Assembly: GCA_012972825.1 (NCBI GenBank)
Contig: JABDHL010000002.1
Location: 1 to 50,872 of the forward strand
Source of the DNA: Chlorobiaceae bacterium
GTDB lineage: Bacteria > Bacteroidota > Chlorobiia > Chlorobiales > Chlorobiaceae
Direction of reading: 5' to 3'
Length of the DNA: 50,872 nt
How positions within the stretch are numbered: position 1 is the stretch's first letter; each line of letters begins with the position of its first letter. The translations under genes and the position numbers were made by a program. This document shows, piece after piece, positions 9,249 to 18,155 of the stretch. The notes under the pieces are model-generated. The model had not been told where the DNA came from, ran no database searches, and saw only the letters and a list, made by a program, of their open reading frames with translations.

Positions 9249-10181
9249 TTATGATATTGAAACGGCATTTCGACAGGCCTCTCCGGGATACTCAATTTCA
9301 ACGGTTGAGTGATAAAGCCCATGATGCTCCACAAGCATCCTGATTTCATCCTTTAGCTTCATATATGCTTCAACGTCAAGCAGAATATTCAGTTCAAGGT
9401 GAGCTGTAAAAACAGAATGCACTCCATCAAGCGACCATATATGAGCATGATGCACTGCATGAATATGCTGAAGTTGCTCGATTTCCCTGGTAATATCAGC
9501 CAGGTCAAGCTCGGGGGGAACTGCCTGAAGAAAAACCGGCAGCATTGCCCTGAGATTTTTTACGACACCGCCAAGTATATAGAGTGTAATCAATACGGCA
9601 AGAACCGGATCAAGCACGGGAACATCCCAGAAATACAGAATAACGGCAACCACAAGTACGGCAACCCATCCAAGCACATCTTCCAGCAGATGCAAGGCAA
9701 CAACTCGGGAATTCATACCCTTATCTTTTGACAGTCTTGCCATCGCAAAGCCGTTGACAGTAACACCGGCAAAAGCAAGCAGAATCATGCCTCCGGCATC
9801 AGGGTGGTGCGGCTCATAAATCCGGGGTATGGCCTGGATAAGGATAATCAGTGAGCTGGAGAGAAGCACAACTGTACTGATAAGGGCGCCGAGAAGAGAG
9901 AAGCGTTTATAGCCGTAAGAGTAACGCGGGCTGCTTTTTCCAAGAGAAACCTGTTCAAAATACCATGCCTGGGCAAGAGCGAATGAATCTCCAAGGTCAT
10001 GAACAGCGTTGGCAAGGATAGCTGTACTCCCGGTTAACACTCCGCCAATAATTTCAACAGCGGCAAATCCAAGATTAAGAAAAAAAGCAAGTTTTATGTT
10101 TCCTGAGGCATGATGGTGATGGGGCCCATGATGATGGCCATGTCCATCATGTGTACAAGATCCTGACGTTGTATTGCTCAT
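9249..10181 (-). CDS. Cation diffusion facilitator (CDF) family metal transporter
   Basis: About 310 residues from the ATG at 10181. The N-terminus is a histidine-rich metal-binding tail (HGHHHGPHHHH) followed by six predicted membrane helices and a cytoplasmic ferredoxin-like C-terminal domain. The metal-site motifs of CzcD/ZitB-type exporters are visible: HDLGD in helix 2 and HLLED in helix 5. These proteins exchange cytoplasmic Zn, Cd or Co for protons. A TTG at 10211 would extend it 10 residues into the end of purU; the ATG is preferred. It follows purU with a 22-base gap and precedes the lipocalin closely, so the three are probably co-transcribed. Exact metal specificity cannot be read from sequence alone. 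Confidence 0.88.
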   Translation of the reverse strand: MSNTTSGSCTHDGHGHHHGPHHHHASGNIKLAFFLNLGFAAVEIIGGVLTGSTAILANAVHDLGDSFALAQAWYFEQVSLGKSSPRYSYGYKRFSLLGALISTVVLLSSSLIILIQAIPRIYEPHHPDAGGMILLAFAGVTVNGFAMARLSKDKGMNSRVVALHLLEDVLGWVAVLVVAVILYFWDVPVLDPVLAVLITLYILGGVVKNLRAMLPVFLQAVPPELDLADITREIEQLQHIHAVHHAHIWSLDGVHSVFTAHLELNILLDVEAYMKLKDEIRMLVEHHGLYHSTVEIEYPGEACRNAVSIS

Positions 10182-10203
10182 TAGATAGGTTGTACTGTTA
10201 CAT

Positions 10204-11088
10204 TCAGTCAAACACTACAGTTTTTTTACCATTTACAAGAATACGATGTTCGGCATGAAAACGAAGAGCCTTGGCAAGGACAAAACGCTCAAGATCGCGC
10301 CCTTTCCTGACAAGATCGTCAAGTGTATCCTTATGGCTCACCCTTAAGATATCCTGTGCAATAATGGGTCCCTGGTCAAGTTCCTCAGTAACATAATGAC
10401 TTGTTGCGCCAATGATCTTGACTCCCCGGTCATAAGCCTGCCTGTAGGGACTGCTCCCAACAAAAGCCGGAAGAAAAGAGTGGTGAATATTAATGATTCT
10501 GCTTTGATAACGTTCAACAAACTGCGGCGAAAGAATCTGCATATAACGGGCAAGCACGAGAGTGTCAATCGCATTTTTTTCCAGAAGAGCCACTTCCTCC
10601 CGTTCGACCGCCTCCTTGTTATCACCGTTGAGTGGAAAAACATGGAAAGGAATGCCATACTGAGCGGCAAGTGGAGCAAGGTCGTGATGATTTGAGATGA
10701 TGAGCGCAAGATCAATGGCAAACTCGCCGATACTGTTCCTCCAGAGAATTTCAAGAAGGCAATGATCGTAACGGGAAACAAAAATTGCTATACGGGTTTT
10801 AAGCCCGGTCAAACGGATTTTCCATGAAGCGCAAAACTCAATGGACAAAGGGCTGAATGCATTTTCCAGTTCAGATAACGGAATTGGCAACCTTTCGTTC
10901 CATAGCACTCGTAGAAAAAAAATCTTTTCAACGGGATCAACATGTTCATCCAGATCAAGAATATTTCCACCACGTTCGTAAATAAATTGTGAAATACGAG
11001 AAACAAGGCCAGCTCGATCAGCACATGACAAAAGCAAAATGACATTCTGAGGGTTTTTATCAGGCTTAATCATTTTTGGAGGGCTCAT
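10204..11088 (-). CDS. purU: Formyltetrahydrofolate deformylase PurU
   Basis: The 294-residue protein has an N-terminal ACT domain (roughly residues 15-95, with CADRAGLVSRIS) and a C-terminal formyl-transferase fold. The catalytic Asn-His-Asp set is visible in INIHHSFLPAF and in the later TEELDQGPII. PurU hydrolyses 10-formyl-THF to formate and THF, balancing one-carbon units and providing formate for PurT. Length matches the family. It is first in the minus-strand purU-CDF-lipocalin run and is divergent from the PAP2 operon across a 43-base gap that must hold both promoters. Confidence 0.93.
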   Translation of the reverse strand: MSPPKMIKPDKNPQNVILLLSCADRAGLVSRISQFIYERGGNILDLDEHVDPVEKIFFLRVLWNERLPIPLSELENAFSPLSIEFCASWKIRLTGLKTRIAIFVSRYDHCLLEILWRNSIGEFAIDLALIISNHHDLAPLAAQYGIPFHVFPLNGDNKEAVEREEVALLEKNAIDTLVLARYMQILSPQFVERYQSRIINIHHSFLPAFVGSSPYRQAYDRGVKIIGATSHYVTEELDQGPIIAQDILRVSHKDTLDDLVRKGRDLERFVLAKALRFHAEHRILVNGKKTVVFD

Positions 11089-11131
11089 TGTTAATGTTTA
11101 CTGACAGGCATATATACTACTACAAAATTTA

Positions 11132-11809
11132 ATGTATTTTTACGATCAATTGAGCGATCTGTTAAAAAAAAGTATTACCTCCATCATGACAAGAGCTTTT
11201 AAGTGGAGTATCGCTGTGGTTGCGGTAATGCTGCTATGCATCCTCAGCTATATCTTTATTGATATTAAGGCTGCATTATGGTTCCATACAATCAATAACG
11301 GACGGTATAGTGATCTGTTCAACATAATCACGGACTTTGGTGAATCACAATGGTATCTCATAACAGGAATGCTGTTTTTTGTTGTTTTACGCAAAACATA
11401 CCCGTTGAGAGCACAGCCGGGTCTTTTTCTCGCCTCGTCCGTTGCTGCTTCGGGGGTAAGTGCTGATGTGATAAAATATATAGCCGGCAGAGCAAGACCG
11501 ATACTCTATTTCAGTGAACAGCTCTATGGATTCAACTGTTTTCATTATGAATATGAATGGATTTCCTTTCCATCCGGCCATGCGGCAACAGCTTTCAGCG
11601 CAGCAATAGTTTTTACAACGCTGTACCCTAGATGGCGCATCCTCTTCCTCTTTGCAGGAACACTGATTGCATTCAGTCGTATTTTTCTTACCCAGCACTA
11701 TATCAGCGATGTCATTGCGGGTTCATTTTTAGGCATGGCATCCTCAATTCTGCTCTATAACCTCTATTTCAAAAAGAAACTTGATGTCTCAGCATCGCGC
11801 GAAATCTGA
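11132..11809 (+). CDS. PAP2-family membrane phosphatase
   Basis: The 225-residue integral membrane protein carries the three PAP2 phosphatase motifs: KYIAGRARP (~114), PSGHAA (~146) and SRIFLTQHYISD (~181), with hydrophobic helices between them. Enzymes of this type remove phosphate from lipids such as undecaprenyl pyrophosphate, phosphatidylglycerophosphate or lipid A. Its 3' end overlaps the next gene, a GT-C glycosyltransferase, by about 26 bases. With a GT2 enzyme and a YbhN-like protein following, recycling of a polyprenyl carrier or lipid A 1-dephosphorylation are the likely roles (inference from neighbours). Confidence 0.88.
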   Translation: MYFYDQLSDLLKKSITSIMTRAFKWSIAVVAVMLLCILSYIFIDIKAALWFHTINNGRYSDLFNIITDFGESQWYLITGMLFFVVLRKTYPLRAQPGLFLASSVAASGVSADVIKYIAGRARPILYFSEQLYGFNCFHYEYEWISFPSGHAATAFSAAIVFTTLYPRWRILFLFAGTLIAFSRIFLTQHYISDVIAGSFLGMASSILLYNLYFKKKLDVSASREI

Positions 11810-13331
11810 AACCGCATGGTTTCTGGCTGCTCTCGGAATCCTTATTCTTACCAGCTTCTTTTTAGGGCTGGGGTCAGCACCACTCTTTGATGTCGACGAA
11901 GGGGCCTTCAGCGAGGCAACACGCGAAATGATGATCAGTAAAAATTATCTGACAACCTATCTGAACGGCTCACCACGTTTTGATAAACCAATTCTTATAT
12001 ACTGGGTACAGCTGTTATGCGTCAAGCTTTTCGGAGTCAACGAGTTTGCTTTCCGGCTGCCTTCCGCCCTCGCCGGATCCGCCTGGGCAACGTCGATTTT
12101 TCTTTTTGTACGTAAAGAGTCCGGCAACCGGCAGGCATTTCTTGCTGCCGCAATGATGGTTCTTTCGCTGCAGGTCGTCGTTATCGCTAAAGCCGCTATT
12201 GCCGATGGTCTGCTGAACTGCTTCCTTGCCATAACCATGTTTGCCCTGCTCAACCATTTCAAAACCGGCTCAAAATATGCATTGTATCTTGCTTTTGGCA
12301 CTGCGGGCTTCGGAATGCTCACCAAAGGTCCGATAGCAATTCTCATACCTGCAACCGTATGCTTGTTGTTCGCCTTTCAGGAAGGAAGTCTTCAAAAATG
12401 GATCAGCATGATCTTCAACCCCATCGGTATCATGCTTTTTCTCTGCATTGCACTTCCCTGGTACCTGCTTGAATACAGGGATCAGGGAATGGCTTTTATT
12501 GAAGGCTTTTTCTTCAAACACAACATCAGCCGCTTCAACACGTCATTCGAAGGGCACTCAGGTTCCATACTCTATTATATTCCGGTCATTATTGTTGGAA
12601 TGATGCCATTTACAGGCCTCGTCTTTGCCGTTCTTTTCAACATTAAAACATTGCTTTCAGACAGTACTAACCGTTTTCTTCTGATCTGGTTTGTCTTTGT
12701 ATTTGTATTTTTCTCTCTTTCCGGCACAAAACTGCCGCACTACACTATATACGGCTATACACCTCTTTTTATACTCATGGCGAGAGCTCTGCCGTTGTGC
12801 AAGCATCCTCAACTTTTTGCTGTCTGGCCGCTCCTTCTGCTTGCCGTGCTTGCCAGCCTCCCCTATCTCCTGCTGATAGCTTTGCAGAAAATTGATGATG
12901 ACTTCATCAGAGCAATCCTTACCGGAGGAGTTGAGCTTACGGGGCTGAATCATATACTCCTGATTATTGCCGCCATGCTCTTTATCTCTGCCATTCAATT
13001 CATACCTCGTTTTTCAGCTGAAGACAAACTGATTGCAACAGGAGTGATATTTTCTCTTCTTATCAATCTCTACCTTATGCCCCTTGCGGGAAATCTTCTC
13101 CAGAAACCTGTGAAAGAGGCTGCTATTCTTGCCAAAAAAGAGGGGTATAAAATCGTAATGTGGGAACTCTATAACCCCTCATTTTTTGTATATTCTCACT
13201 CTCTTGCTGAAATCCGTGCTCCAAAGCGGGGTGAAATTGTGTTGACAACAGTCAAAGAGCTCAAAAATCTTCAAAATACTGCCTTGCTTTATAATAAATA
13301 CGGTATTGTGCTGGCAAAACTGAAACAATGA
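11784..13331 (+). CDS. GT-C membrane glycosyltransferase, ArnT/PMT (GT39/GT83) family
   Basis: About 515 residues with a dozen predicted membrane helices. The first periplasmic loop contains DVDEGAFSEATREM (~36), the acidic motif of ArnT and protein-mannosyltransferase families, followed by FDKPILIYW and FRLPSAL, both typical of this group. The enzymes take sugars from polyprenyl-phosphate donors and place them on lipid A, glycans or proteins on the periplasmic side. The ATG at 11784 is preferred over an adjacent TTG. It overlaps the PAP2 gene and is followed after 10 bases by a GT2 gene that would make the donor. The acceptor is unknown; specific aminoarabinose transfer is not supported because other arn genes are absent here. 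Confidence 0.85.
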   Translation: MSQHRAKSETAWFLAALGILILTSFFLGLGSAPLFDVDEGAFSEATREMMISKNYLTTYLNGSPRFDKPILIYWVQLLCVKLFGVNEFAFRLPSALAGSAWATSIFLFVRKESGNRQAFLAAAMMVLSLQVVVIAKAAIADGLLNCFLAITMFALLNHFKTGSKYALYLAFGTAGFGMLTKGPIAILIPATVCLLFAFQEGSLQKWISMIFNPIGIMLFLCIALPWYLLEYRDQGMAFIEGFFFKHNISRFNTSFEGHSGSILYYIPVIIVGMMPFTGLVFAVLFNIKTLLSDSTNRFLLIWFVFVFVFFSLSGTKLPHYTIYGYTPLFILMARALPLCKHPQLFAVWPLLLLAVLASLPYLLLIALQKIDDDFIRAILTGGVELTGLNHILLIIAAMLFISAIQFIPRFSAEDKLIATGVIFSLLINLYLMPLAGNLLQKPVKEAAILAKKEGYKIVMWELYNPSFFVYSHSLAEIRAPKRGEIVLTTVKELKNLQNTALLYNKYGIVLAKLKQ

Positions 13332-13341
13332 ATCCGATATC

Positions 13342-14274
13342 ATGAAGCTTTCAGTCGTCATACCGGTCATGAATGAGGCTGAAAACATCAAACCGTTGTT
13401 TGCTGCTCTCGCATCGTCGCTCGCTGCTGTTGAACATGAAATTGTTCTCGTTGACGATGGCTCTACCGATGGCACCGTATCTGAAATTCAGGCATACGCT
13501 CCAACCAACGCACATCTGGTTGTCCTGAACAAGAATTATGGACAGACAACCGCGATGGCTGCAGGTATCGATCATGCTCAAGGCGAGCTTATAGCCACTC
13601 TTGATGGCGATCTGCAGAACGATCCATCGGATATTCCAATGATGATGCAGTACCTTCAGGAGCACGATCTTGATGTTGTGGCAGGAAGGCGGGCTGGACG
13701 GCAGGATGGCATGATTCTCAGAAAAATTCCCAGTCAGATAGCCAATGCGATCATCAGGAATTTAACCAATGTGCATATCCACGACTATGGATGTACTCTG
13801 AAGGTATTCAAAAAGGATGTTGCCAAAAATCTGGGCCTTTATGGAGAGCTCCATCGCTTTATACCTGTCCTCGTGCAACTCTACGGTGCCAGAATGGAGG
13901 AGGTGGACGTACAGCATCATGCGCGAAAATTCGGAAAATCGAAATACGGAATTGGTCGTACTTTCAAAGTTCTGAGCGACCTGTTATTCATGGTTTTTTT
14001 TCAGAAATACAGTCAGAAGCCAATGCATCTTTTCGGAAGTCTTGGCTTTTTCTCTCTTTTTATTGGAATAGCTCTGAACCTCTACCTTCTTATCCTGAAG
14101 ATTTCTGGACAGGATATAGGAGGACGCCCACTGCTCTCTTTAGGCATTATTATGACTTTTATCGGCATTCAGCTCATTACAACCGGGTTCATTGCCGAAT
14201 TCATCATGCGTACCTATTACGAGTCGCAAAACAAGAAACCTTATATCGTTAAAAAGATCGTTGACAAACAGTAA
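13342..14274 (+). CDS. GT2 polyprenyl-phosphate glycosyltransferase (GtrB/ArnC/DPM-like)
   Basis: The 310-residue protein has an N-terminal GT-A domain with the nucleotide-binding DDGSTDGT (~36) and the catalytic DGDLQNDP (~92), then two C-terminal membrane helices (~235-295). This architecture is that of dolichyl/undecaprenyl-phosphate glucosyl- or mannosyltransferases (GtrB, DPM1, ArnC). It would transfer a hexose from a nucleotide sugar to undecaprenyl phosphate in the inner membrane. Position immediately after the ArnT-like gene suggests it supplies that enzyme's donor. The sugar cannot be deduced by eye. Confidence 0.87.
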   Translation: MKLSVVIPVMNEAENIKPLFAALASSLAAVEHEIVLVDDGSTDGTVSEIQAYAPTNAHLVVLNKNYGQTTAMAAGIDHAQGELIATLDGDLQNDPSDIPMMMQYLQEHDLDVVAGRRAGRQDGMILRKIPSQIANAIIRNLTNVHIHDYGCTLKVFKKDVAKNLGLYGELHRFIPVLVQLYGARMEEVDVQHHARKFGKSKYGIGRTFKVLSDLLFMVFFQKYSQKPMHLFGSLGFFSLFIGIALNLYLLILKISGQDIGGRPLLSLGIIMTFIGIQLITTGFIAEFIMRTYYESQNKKPYIVKKIVDKQ

Positions 14275-15163
14275 AACCGGCCTTAAAAAGCTGCTAAAAC
14301 CACTTCTCCAGCTTCTTGTCACCATTCTGGCACTTTATCTGGTCCTGAAAAAAACCGATGTTGCAAAACTTGCCGGGTTCATCAGGGGTGCGAACCTCTG
14401 GTATCTCCTGCTTGCCCTCTTGTTTTTCAATATATCGAAGATCTTCAATGCTATTCGCCTGAACCGCTTTTTTCAGGCTATCGGAATTGAACTGTCGGCC
14501 ATGTACAACCTTAAGCTTTACTATCTCGGCATGTTCTATAACCTGTTTCTTCCGGGAGGCATCGGTGGTGACGGGTATAAAATCTTTGTTCTGCAGAAAA
14601 ACCACGGCCTGAAAATGATCAATGTCTTTCATGCCGTATTATGGGATAGAATCTGCGGAATTTTTGCTCTTGTAGTTCTTTCGATTACACTCCTGCTGCC
14701 GAGCAGTTTCGCCTTGAAATTTCCTCATTTGATACCATATGCATGGGTTTTGTTTGGAGCAACCTACCCATTTGCGCTGCTTGTAAACAAACTGTTCTAC
14801 AAGCAGTTTATGGGAGTGTTCACCCTTACTGCCATAGAGTCGATGCTGGTTCAGATTACCCAGGTTATATCGGTTTTTTTTATCCTCAAAGCGATGTCAC
14901 ACAATACCAACATCATCGACTATCTCGCAATTTTCCTGATATCGACTATAGCCACCATCATTCCTATCACCATCGGAGGAGCTGGCGCAAGAGAGATAAC
15001 CTTCCTTTATCTGCTTGGATCGATCGGACTCGAGACCAGTGTCGGAGTGGCACTGTCGCTCATGTTTTTTGCCATTTCCGCTGTTTCATCACTTGCAGGT
15101 ATTCTGACCAGAATCAGCCACGAAAAAAAAGTGCCGGAACAGGAACAATACACAACACCATAA
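14261..15163 (+). CDS. YbhN/lysylphosphatidylglycerol synthase-TM-like flippase-domain protein (UPF0104)
   Basis: About 300 residues, mostly hydrophobic, with around seven or eight helices. Motifs of the LPG_synthase_TM family (PF03706) are seen: the loop LPGGIGGDGYK (~90) and the later IPITIGGAGAREI. The open frame extends upstream to an ATG at 14192, but that would add a polar leader inside the GT2 gene; TTG 14261 gives a normal N-terminus ahead of the first helix, so I use it with reservation. Members are found with glycolipid pathways and are thought to bind or move lipids, although many lack a proven function. It is the last gene of the four-gene operon and ends 10 bases before the convergent recJ. 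Confidence 0.78.
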   Translation: MTNSKTGLKKLLKPLLQLLVTILALYLVLKKTDVAKLAGFIRGANLWYLLLALLFFNISKIFNAIRLNRFFQAIGIELSAMYNLKLYYLGMFYNLFLPGGIGGDGYKIFVLQKNHGLKMINVFHAVLWDRICGIFALVVLSITLLLPSSFALKFPHLIPYAWVLFGATYPFALLVNKLFYKQFMGVFTLTAIESMLVQITQVISVFFILKAMSHNTNIIDYLAIFLISTIATIIPITIGGAGAREITFLYLLGSIGLETSVGVALSLMFFAISAVSSLAGILTRISHEKKVPEQEQYTTP

Positions 15164-15173
15164 AAAGTTTATT

Positions 15174-16892
15174 TCAGTCTATCTCCTGCTTATTGAGTTC
15201 AAGATCCCTGAGTTTTATCTGCCACTGCTCATTGTTGTTCCATACCCGTTTTTCTATCGAATAGACCATGGCAAAGACTGGACGGGATCGTGCAGTGAGG
15301 TCTTTGTAGATATCCGGACGGTCAAAACCTATAACATCAAAGGTTCTTCCATGTTTATCCCTTACAGAAAACTTCACATGTCTCTGACGAAGAAGTCTCG
15401 GCGGGCTGAAAAGGACGAGTTCCTCAGAAAGAAACAGCGGCTCCCTGTTACCATACCCATAAGGAGCGAACTGTTCGAGCACATTGATAAAATTAGTTTT
15501 TATATCTTCAAGGGCAAGTTTTGAATCAACAACCAGTTCTTTCTGGCGCAGGCTAATTGAAAGAGTGTTGCTGCAGACCTCATCGAACTTTTTGCGGAAT
15601 CCTGAAAAATTCTCGGGTCGAAGCGTGATGCCTGCGGCCTGGTGATGCCCTCCGAACTGTTCAAGATAGTCGCTGCACTCCTGCAGAGCTTCATAGATAT
15701 TGAACCCTTCAACACTTCGAACTGAGCCCTTGATGAGGCCATTCATACCGCCAAGGATGACCGTCGGCAAGTAATGTTTTTCAATCATTTTTGAAGCCAC
15801 GATCCCAAGAACTCCAAGATGCCATGATTCATCATAGAGCACAATCGATGAACAATATGAGGCAAGATGGCTTTCAAGCATTTTTTCCGCCTTGACCAGA
15901 ATATCGGCATCAGTTTCCCGACGAAGTGCATTCATCCGGTCAAGTTCGTATGCATGCCGCTCGGAATCAGCTGATGAATCTGAAAGCAACCATTCGACGG
16001 CAAGATGTGCCGAGTGCATTCTTCCTGCTGCATTTATGCGCGGAGCAATTCCGAAGGCAATATGAAACATGCCGAACTCTTCAGGTGCAACCTTCATGAG
16101 CGAAAACATAACCATTAAGGCCCGCCTCGGGTTCGTTCTCATTCTCTGAAGCCCTTCACGCACCATTGTACGGTTTTCATGTTCAAGAGCAACCATATCA
16201 GCCGCTGTAGCTATAGCCACAAAATCAAGATATTTCAGCCAGCTCTCCTTATCGGCATGCAGATATTCAGCTATTGCCTGAATAAACTTGAAAGCCACAC
16301 CGCACCCGCATAACTCTCTGAACGGATAGGTAGAGCCGTAAACCTTTGGATTTAAAATTGCATAGGCAGGGGGAAGAACATCCGGTTCATGATGGTCGCA
16401 AACAATCACATCAATACCTAAGCCTGTACAACGACGTATTTCTTCATTTTCCCTTATGCCGCAATCGACCGTAATAATAAGATTGATACCCTGCTCAACA
16501 GCTGTATCAATGCCTTCTGTCGATACTCCATAGCCTTCTGCAAAACGATCATTGATATAATAGGAAACCTCGGCACCCAACTCTTTCAGAAAAAGAAAAA
16601 GAAGTGCCGTCCCTGTCGTCCCATCAACATCATAATCACCATAGAGCATTATTTTTTCATGCTCACTCACAGCAAGACAAACGCGTTCGACCGCCTTCTG
16701 CATGTCCTGCAGAAGAAACGGTGATGGAAGATGATCAATCGAGGCACGAAAAAAAACCTTTGCTTCATCAAAGGTCTGAATACCGCGGTTAAACAGTGCT
16801 CTGGCAACCGGCAGCGTCACATTGATCGCTTCCGAAAGAGCCAGAACAGCATTGTCATCATGAGAGAGAAGCTTCCAGCGGTATCGTTTCAT
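15174..16892 (-). CDS. recJ: Single-stranded-DNA-specific exonuclease RecJ
   Basis: The 572-residue protein shows the DHH phosphoesterase motifs of RecJ in order: DYDVDGTTG (~85), VDCGI, the signature DHHE (~166), the GCGVAFK segment and the later GRMHSAHLAVEWL and GGHHQAAG (DHHA1 domain). The OB-fold C-terminus is present. RecJ degrades 5'-3' single-stranded DNA in recombination and mismatch repair. Length agrees with family members. It is transcribed away from fbp with a 171-base divergent gap. Confidence 0.95.
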   Translation of the reverse strand: MKRYRWKLLSHDDNAVLALSEAINVTLPVARALFNRGIQTFDEAKVFFRASIDHLPSPFLLQDMQKAVERVCLAVSEHEKIMLYGDYDVDGTTGTALLFLFLKELGAEVSYYINDRFAEGYGVSTEGIDTAVEQGINLIITVDCGIRENEEIRRCTGLGIDVIVCDHHEPDVLPPAYAILNPKVYGSTYPFRELCGCGVAFKFIQAIAEYLHADKESWLKYLDFVAIATAADMVALEHENRTMVREGLQRMRTNPRRALMVMFSLMKVAPEEFGMFHIAFGIAPRINAAGRMHSAHLAVEWLLSDSSADSERHAYELDRMNALRRETDADILVKAEKMLESHLASYCSSIVLYDESWHLGVLGIVASKMIEKHYLPTVILGGMNGLIKGSVRSVEGFNIYEALQECSDYLEQFGGHHQAAGITLRPENFSGFRKKFDEVCSNTLSISLRQKELVVDSKLALEDIKTNFINVLEQFAPYGYGNREPLFLSEELVLFSPPRLLRQRHVKFSVRDKHGRTFDVIGFDRPDIYKDLTARSRPVFAMVYSIEKRVWNNNEQWQIKLRDLELNKQEID

Positions 16893-17063
16893 GAAAATGT
16901 CCAGAATAACTAATGATAAAGGTCAAGGTATATAACACTTTGGCCTTGCTTAACAAAAAAAACAGGACTCCTCAACTGACTTCTGAATATGATGGAATAG
17001 CTGAAAAATTTCTACATTAGTAGTTTAAAGCTCAACATACCCTAACAATCTGAAACACTGAGC

Positions 17064-18065
17064 ATGAGTAATCTGATCACAATTGAACGCCACATCCTCG
17101 AACAGCAGAAGTATTTTCCGGAAGCAAGCGGAGAACTTACAGACCTTCTGAATGATGTTGCCTTTGCCGCCAAACTGGTAAGAAGAGAAGTAGTCCGCGC
17201 AGGATTGGTCGATATTCTCGGTTTCGCGGGCAGCACCAATGTTCAGGGTGAAGAGGTTAAAAAACTTGATCTTTTCGCCAACGAAAAAATCATTTCGGCT
17301 ATCGGTCAGCATGGAAGGTTTGCCATCATGGGTTCCGAAGAGAACGAAAGCATCATTATACCGCCGAAAAATGAGACCGGCAGCTATGCACTGCTGTTTG
17401 ATCCTCTCGACGGCTCTTCTAACATCGACGTCAATGTCAGCGTCGGCACCATCTTCTCCATCTATAAGCTCAAGGGAGACGATCCATGCAAAGCAAGTGT
17501 CAGTGACTGTCTGCAGCACGGTTATGAACAGGTTGCTGCCGGTTATGTGATCTACGGTTCATCGGTAGTCATGGTCTATACCACCGGACATGGGGTTCAC
17601 GGTTTTACCTACGACCCTACCATTGGAGAGTTCCTCCTTTCCCACGAAAACATAACCACCCCGAAAAGCGGTAAATATTACTCCATCAACGAAGGCTCTT
17701 ACGCACAGTTCAATGATGGAACCAAAAAGTATCTCGACTATATCAAAGAAGAAGACCCTTCTACAGGACGTCCCTACAGCACCCGTTATATCGGTTCTCT
17801 GGTTGCAGACTTCCACCGCAATCTGTTAACCGGAGGAGTTTTCGTTTATCCTCCGACAACAAAACACCTCAACGGGAAGCTCAGGCTCATGTATGAAGCC
17901 AATCCCCTTGCCTTTATCTGCGAACAGGCCGGCGGAAGGGCAACAAACGGCAGAAAACGTATCCTCGACATAAAGCCAGCCGAACTCCATCAGCGTACCC
18001 CGCTGTATATCGGCAGTGAAGAGGACGTCATCATTGCTGAAGAGTTTGAGCAGGGATTGCGATAA
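17064..18065 (+). CDS. fbp: Fructose-1,6-bisphosphatase class I
   Basis: The 333-residue enzyme has the metal-binding motif [10 protein letters not shown] (~112) and the catalytic segment around [21 protein letters not shown]. It hydrolyses fructose 1,6-bisphosphate in gluconeogenesis, needed here because carbon fixed by the reductive TCA cycle must be converted to hexose (inference from lineage). It is a single gene bounded by a strong bidirectional terminator at 18094-18132. Upstream lies the divergent recJ. Confidence 0.96.
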   Translation: MSNLITIERHILEQQKYFPEASGELTDLLNDVAFAAKLVRREVVRAGLVDILGFAGSTNVQGEEVKKLDLFANEKIISAIGQHGRFAIMGSEENESIIIPPKNETGSYALLFDPLDGSSNIDVNVSVGTIFSIYKLKGDDPCKASVSDCLQHGYEQVAAGYVIYGSSVVMVYTTGHGVHGFTYDPTIGEFLLSHENITTPKSGKYYSINEGSYAQFNDGTKKYLDYIKEEDPSTGRPYSTRYIGSLVADFHRNLLTGGVFVYPPTTKHLNGKLRLMYEANPLAFICEQAGGRATNGRKRILDIKPAELHQRTPLYIGSEEDVIIAEEFEQGLR

Positions 18066-18093
18066 AAGAAGATCTCTACCAAGCTTATTGACT

Positions 18094-18132
18094 GCAACAA
18101 AAAAGCCCCATTCAACGAGGCTTTTTTGTTGC
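18094..18132. terminator. Bidirectional terminator between fbp and ymdB
   Basis: A perfect 14-bp stem GCAACAAAAAAGCC (18094-18107) pairs with GGCTTTTTTGTTGC (18119-18132) around an 11-base loop. The A/T tracts in both arms serve transcription from either side, and the two flanking genes are convergent. Confidence 0.9.
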
Positions 18133-18155
18133 CATAGCCCATAGTACCTATCGTA

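Noticed and set aside
11784-14274. Polymyxin-resistance arn operon
   Set aside because: ArnT- and ArnC-like folds are present, but arnA, arnB and arnD-type genes are absent, so aminoarabinose synthesis is not supported.
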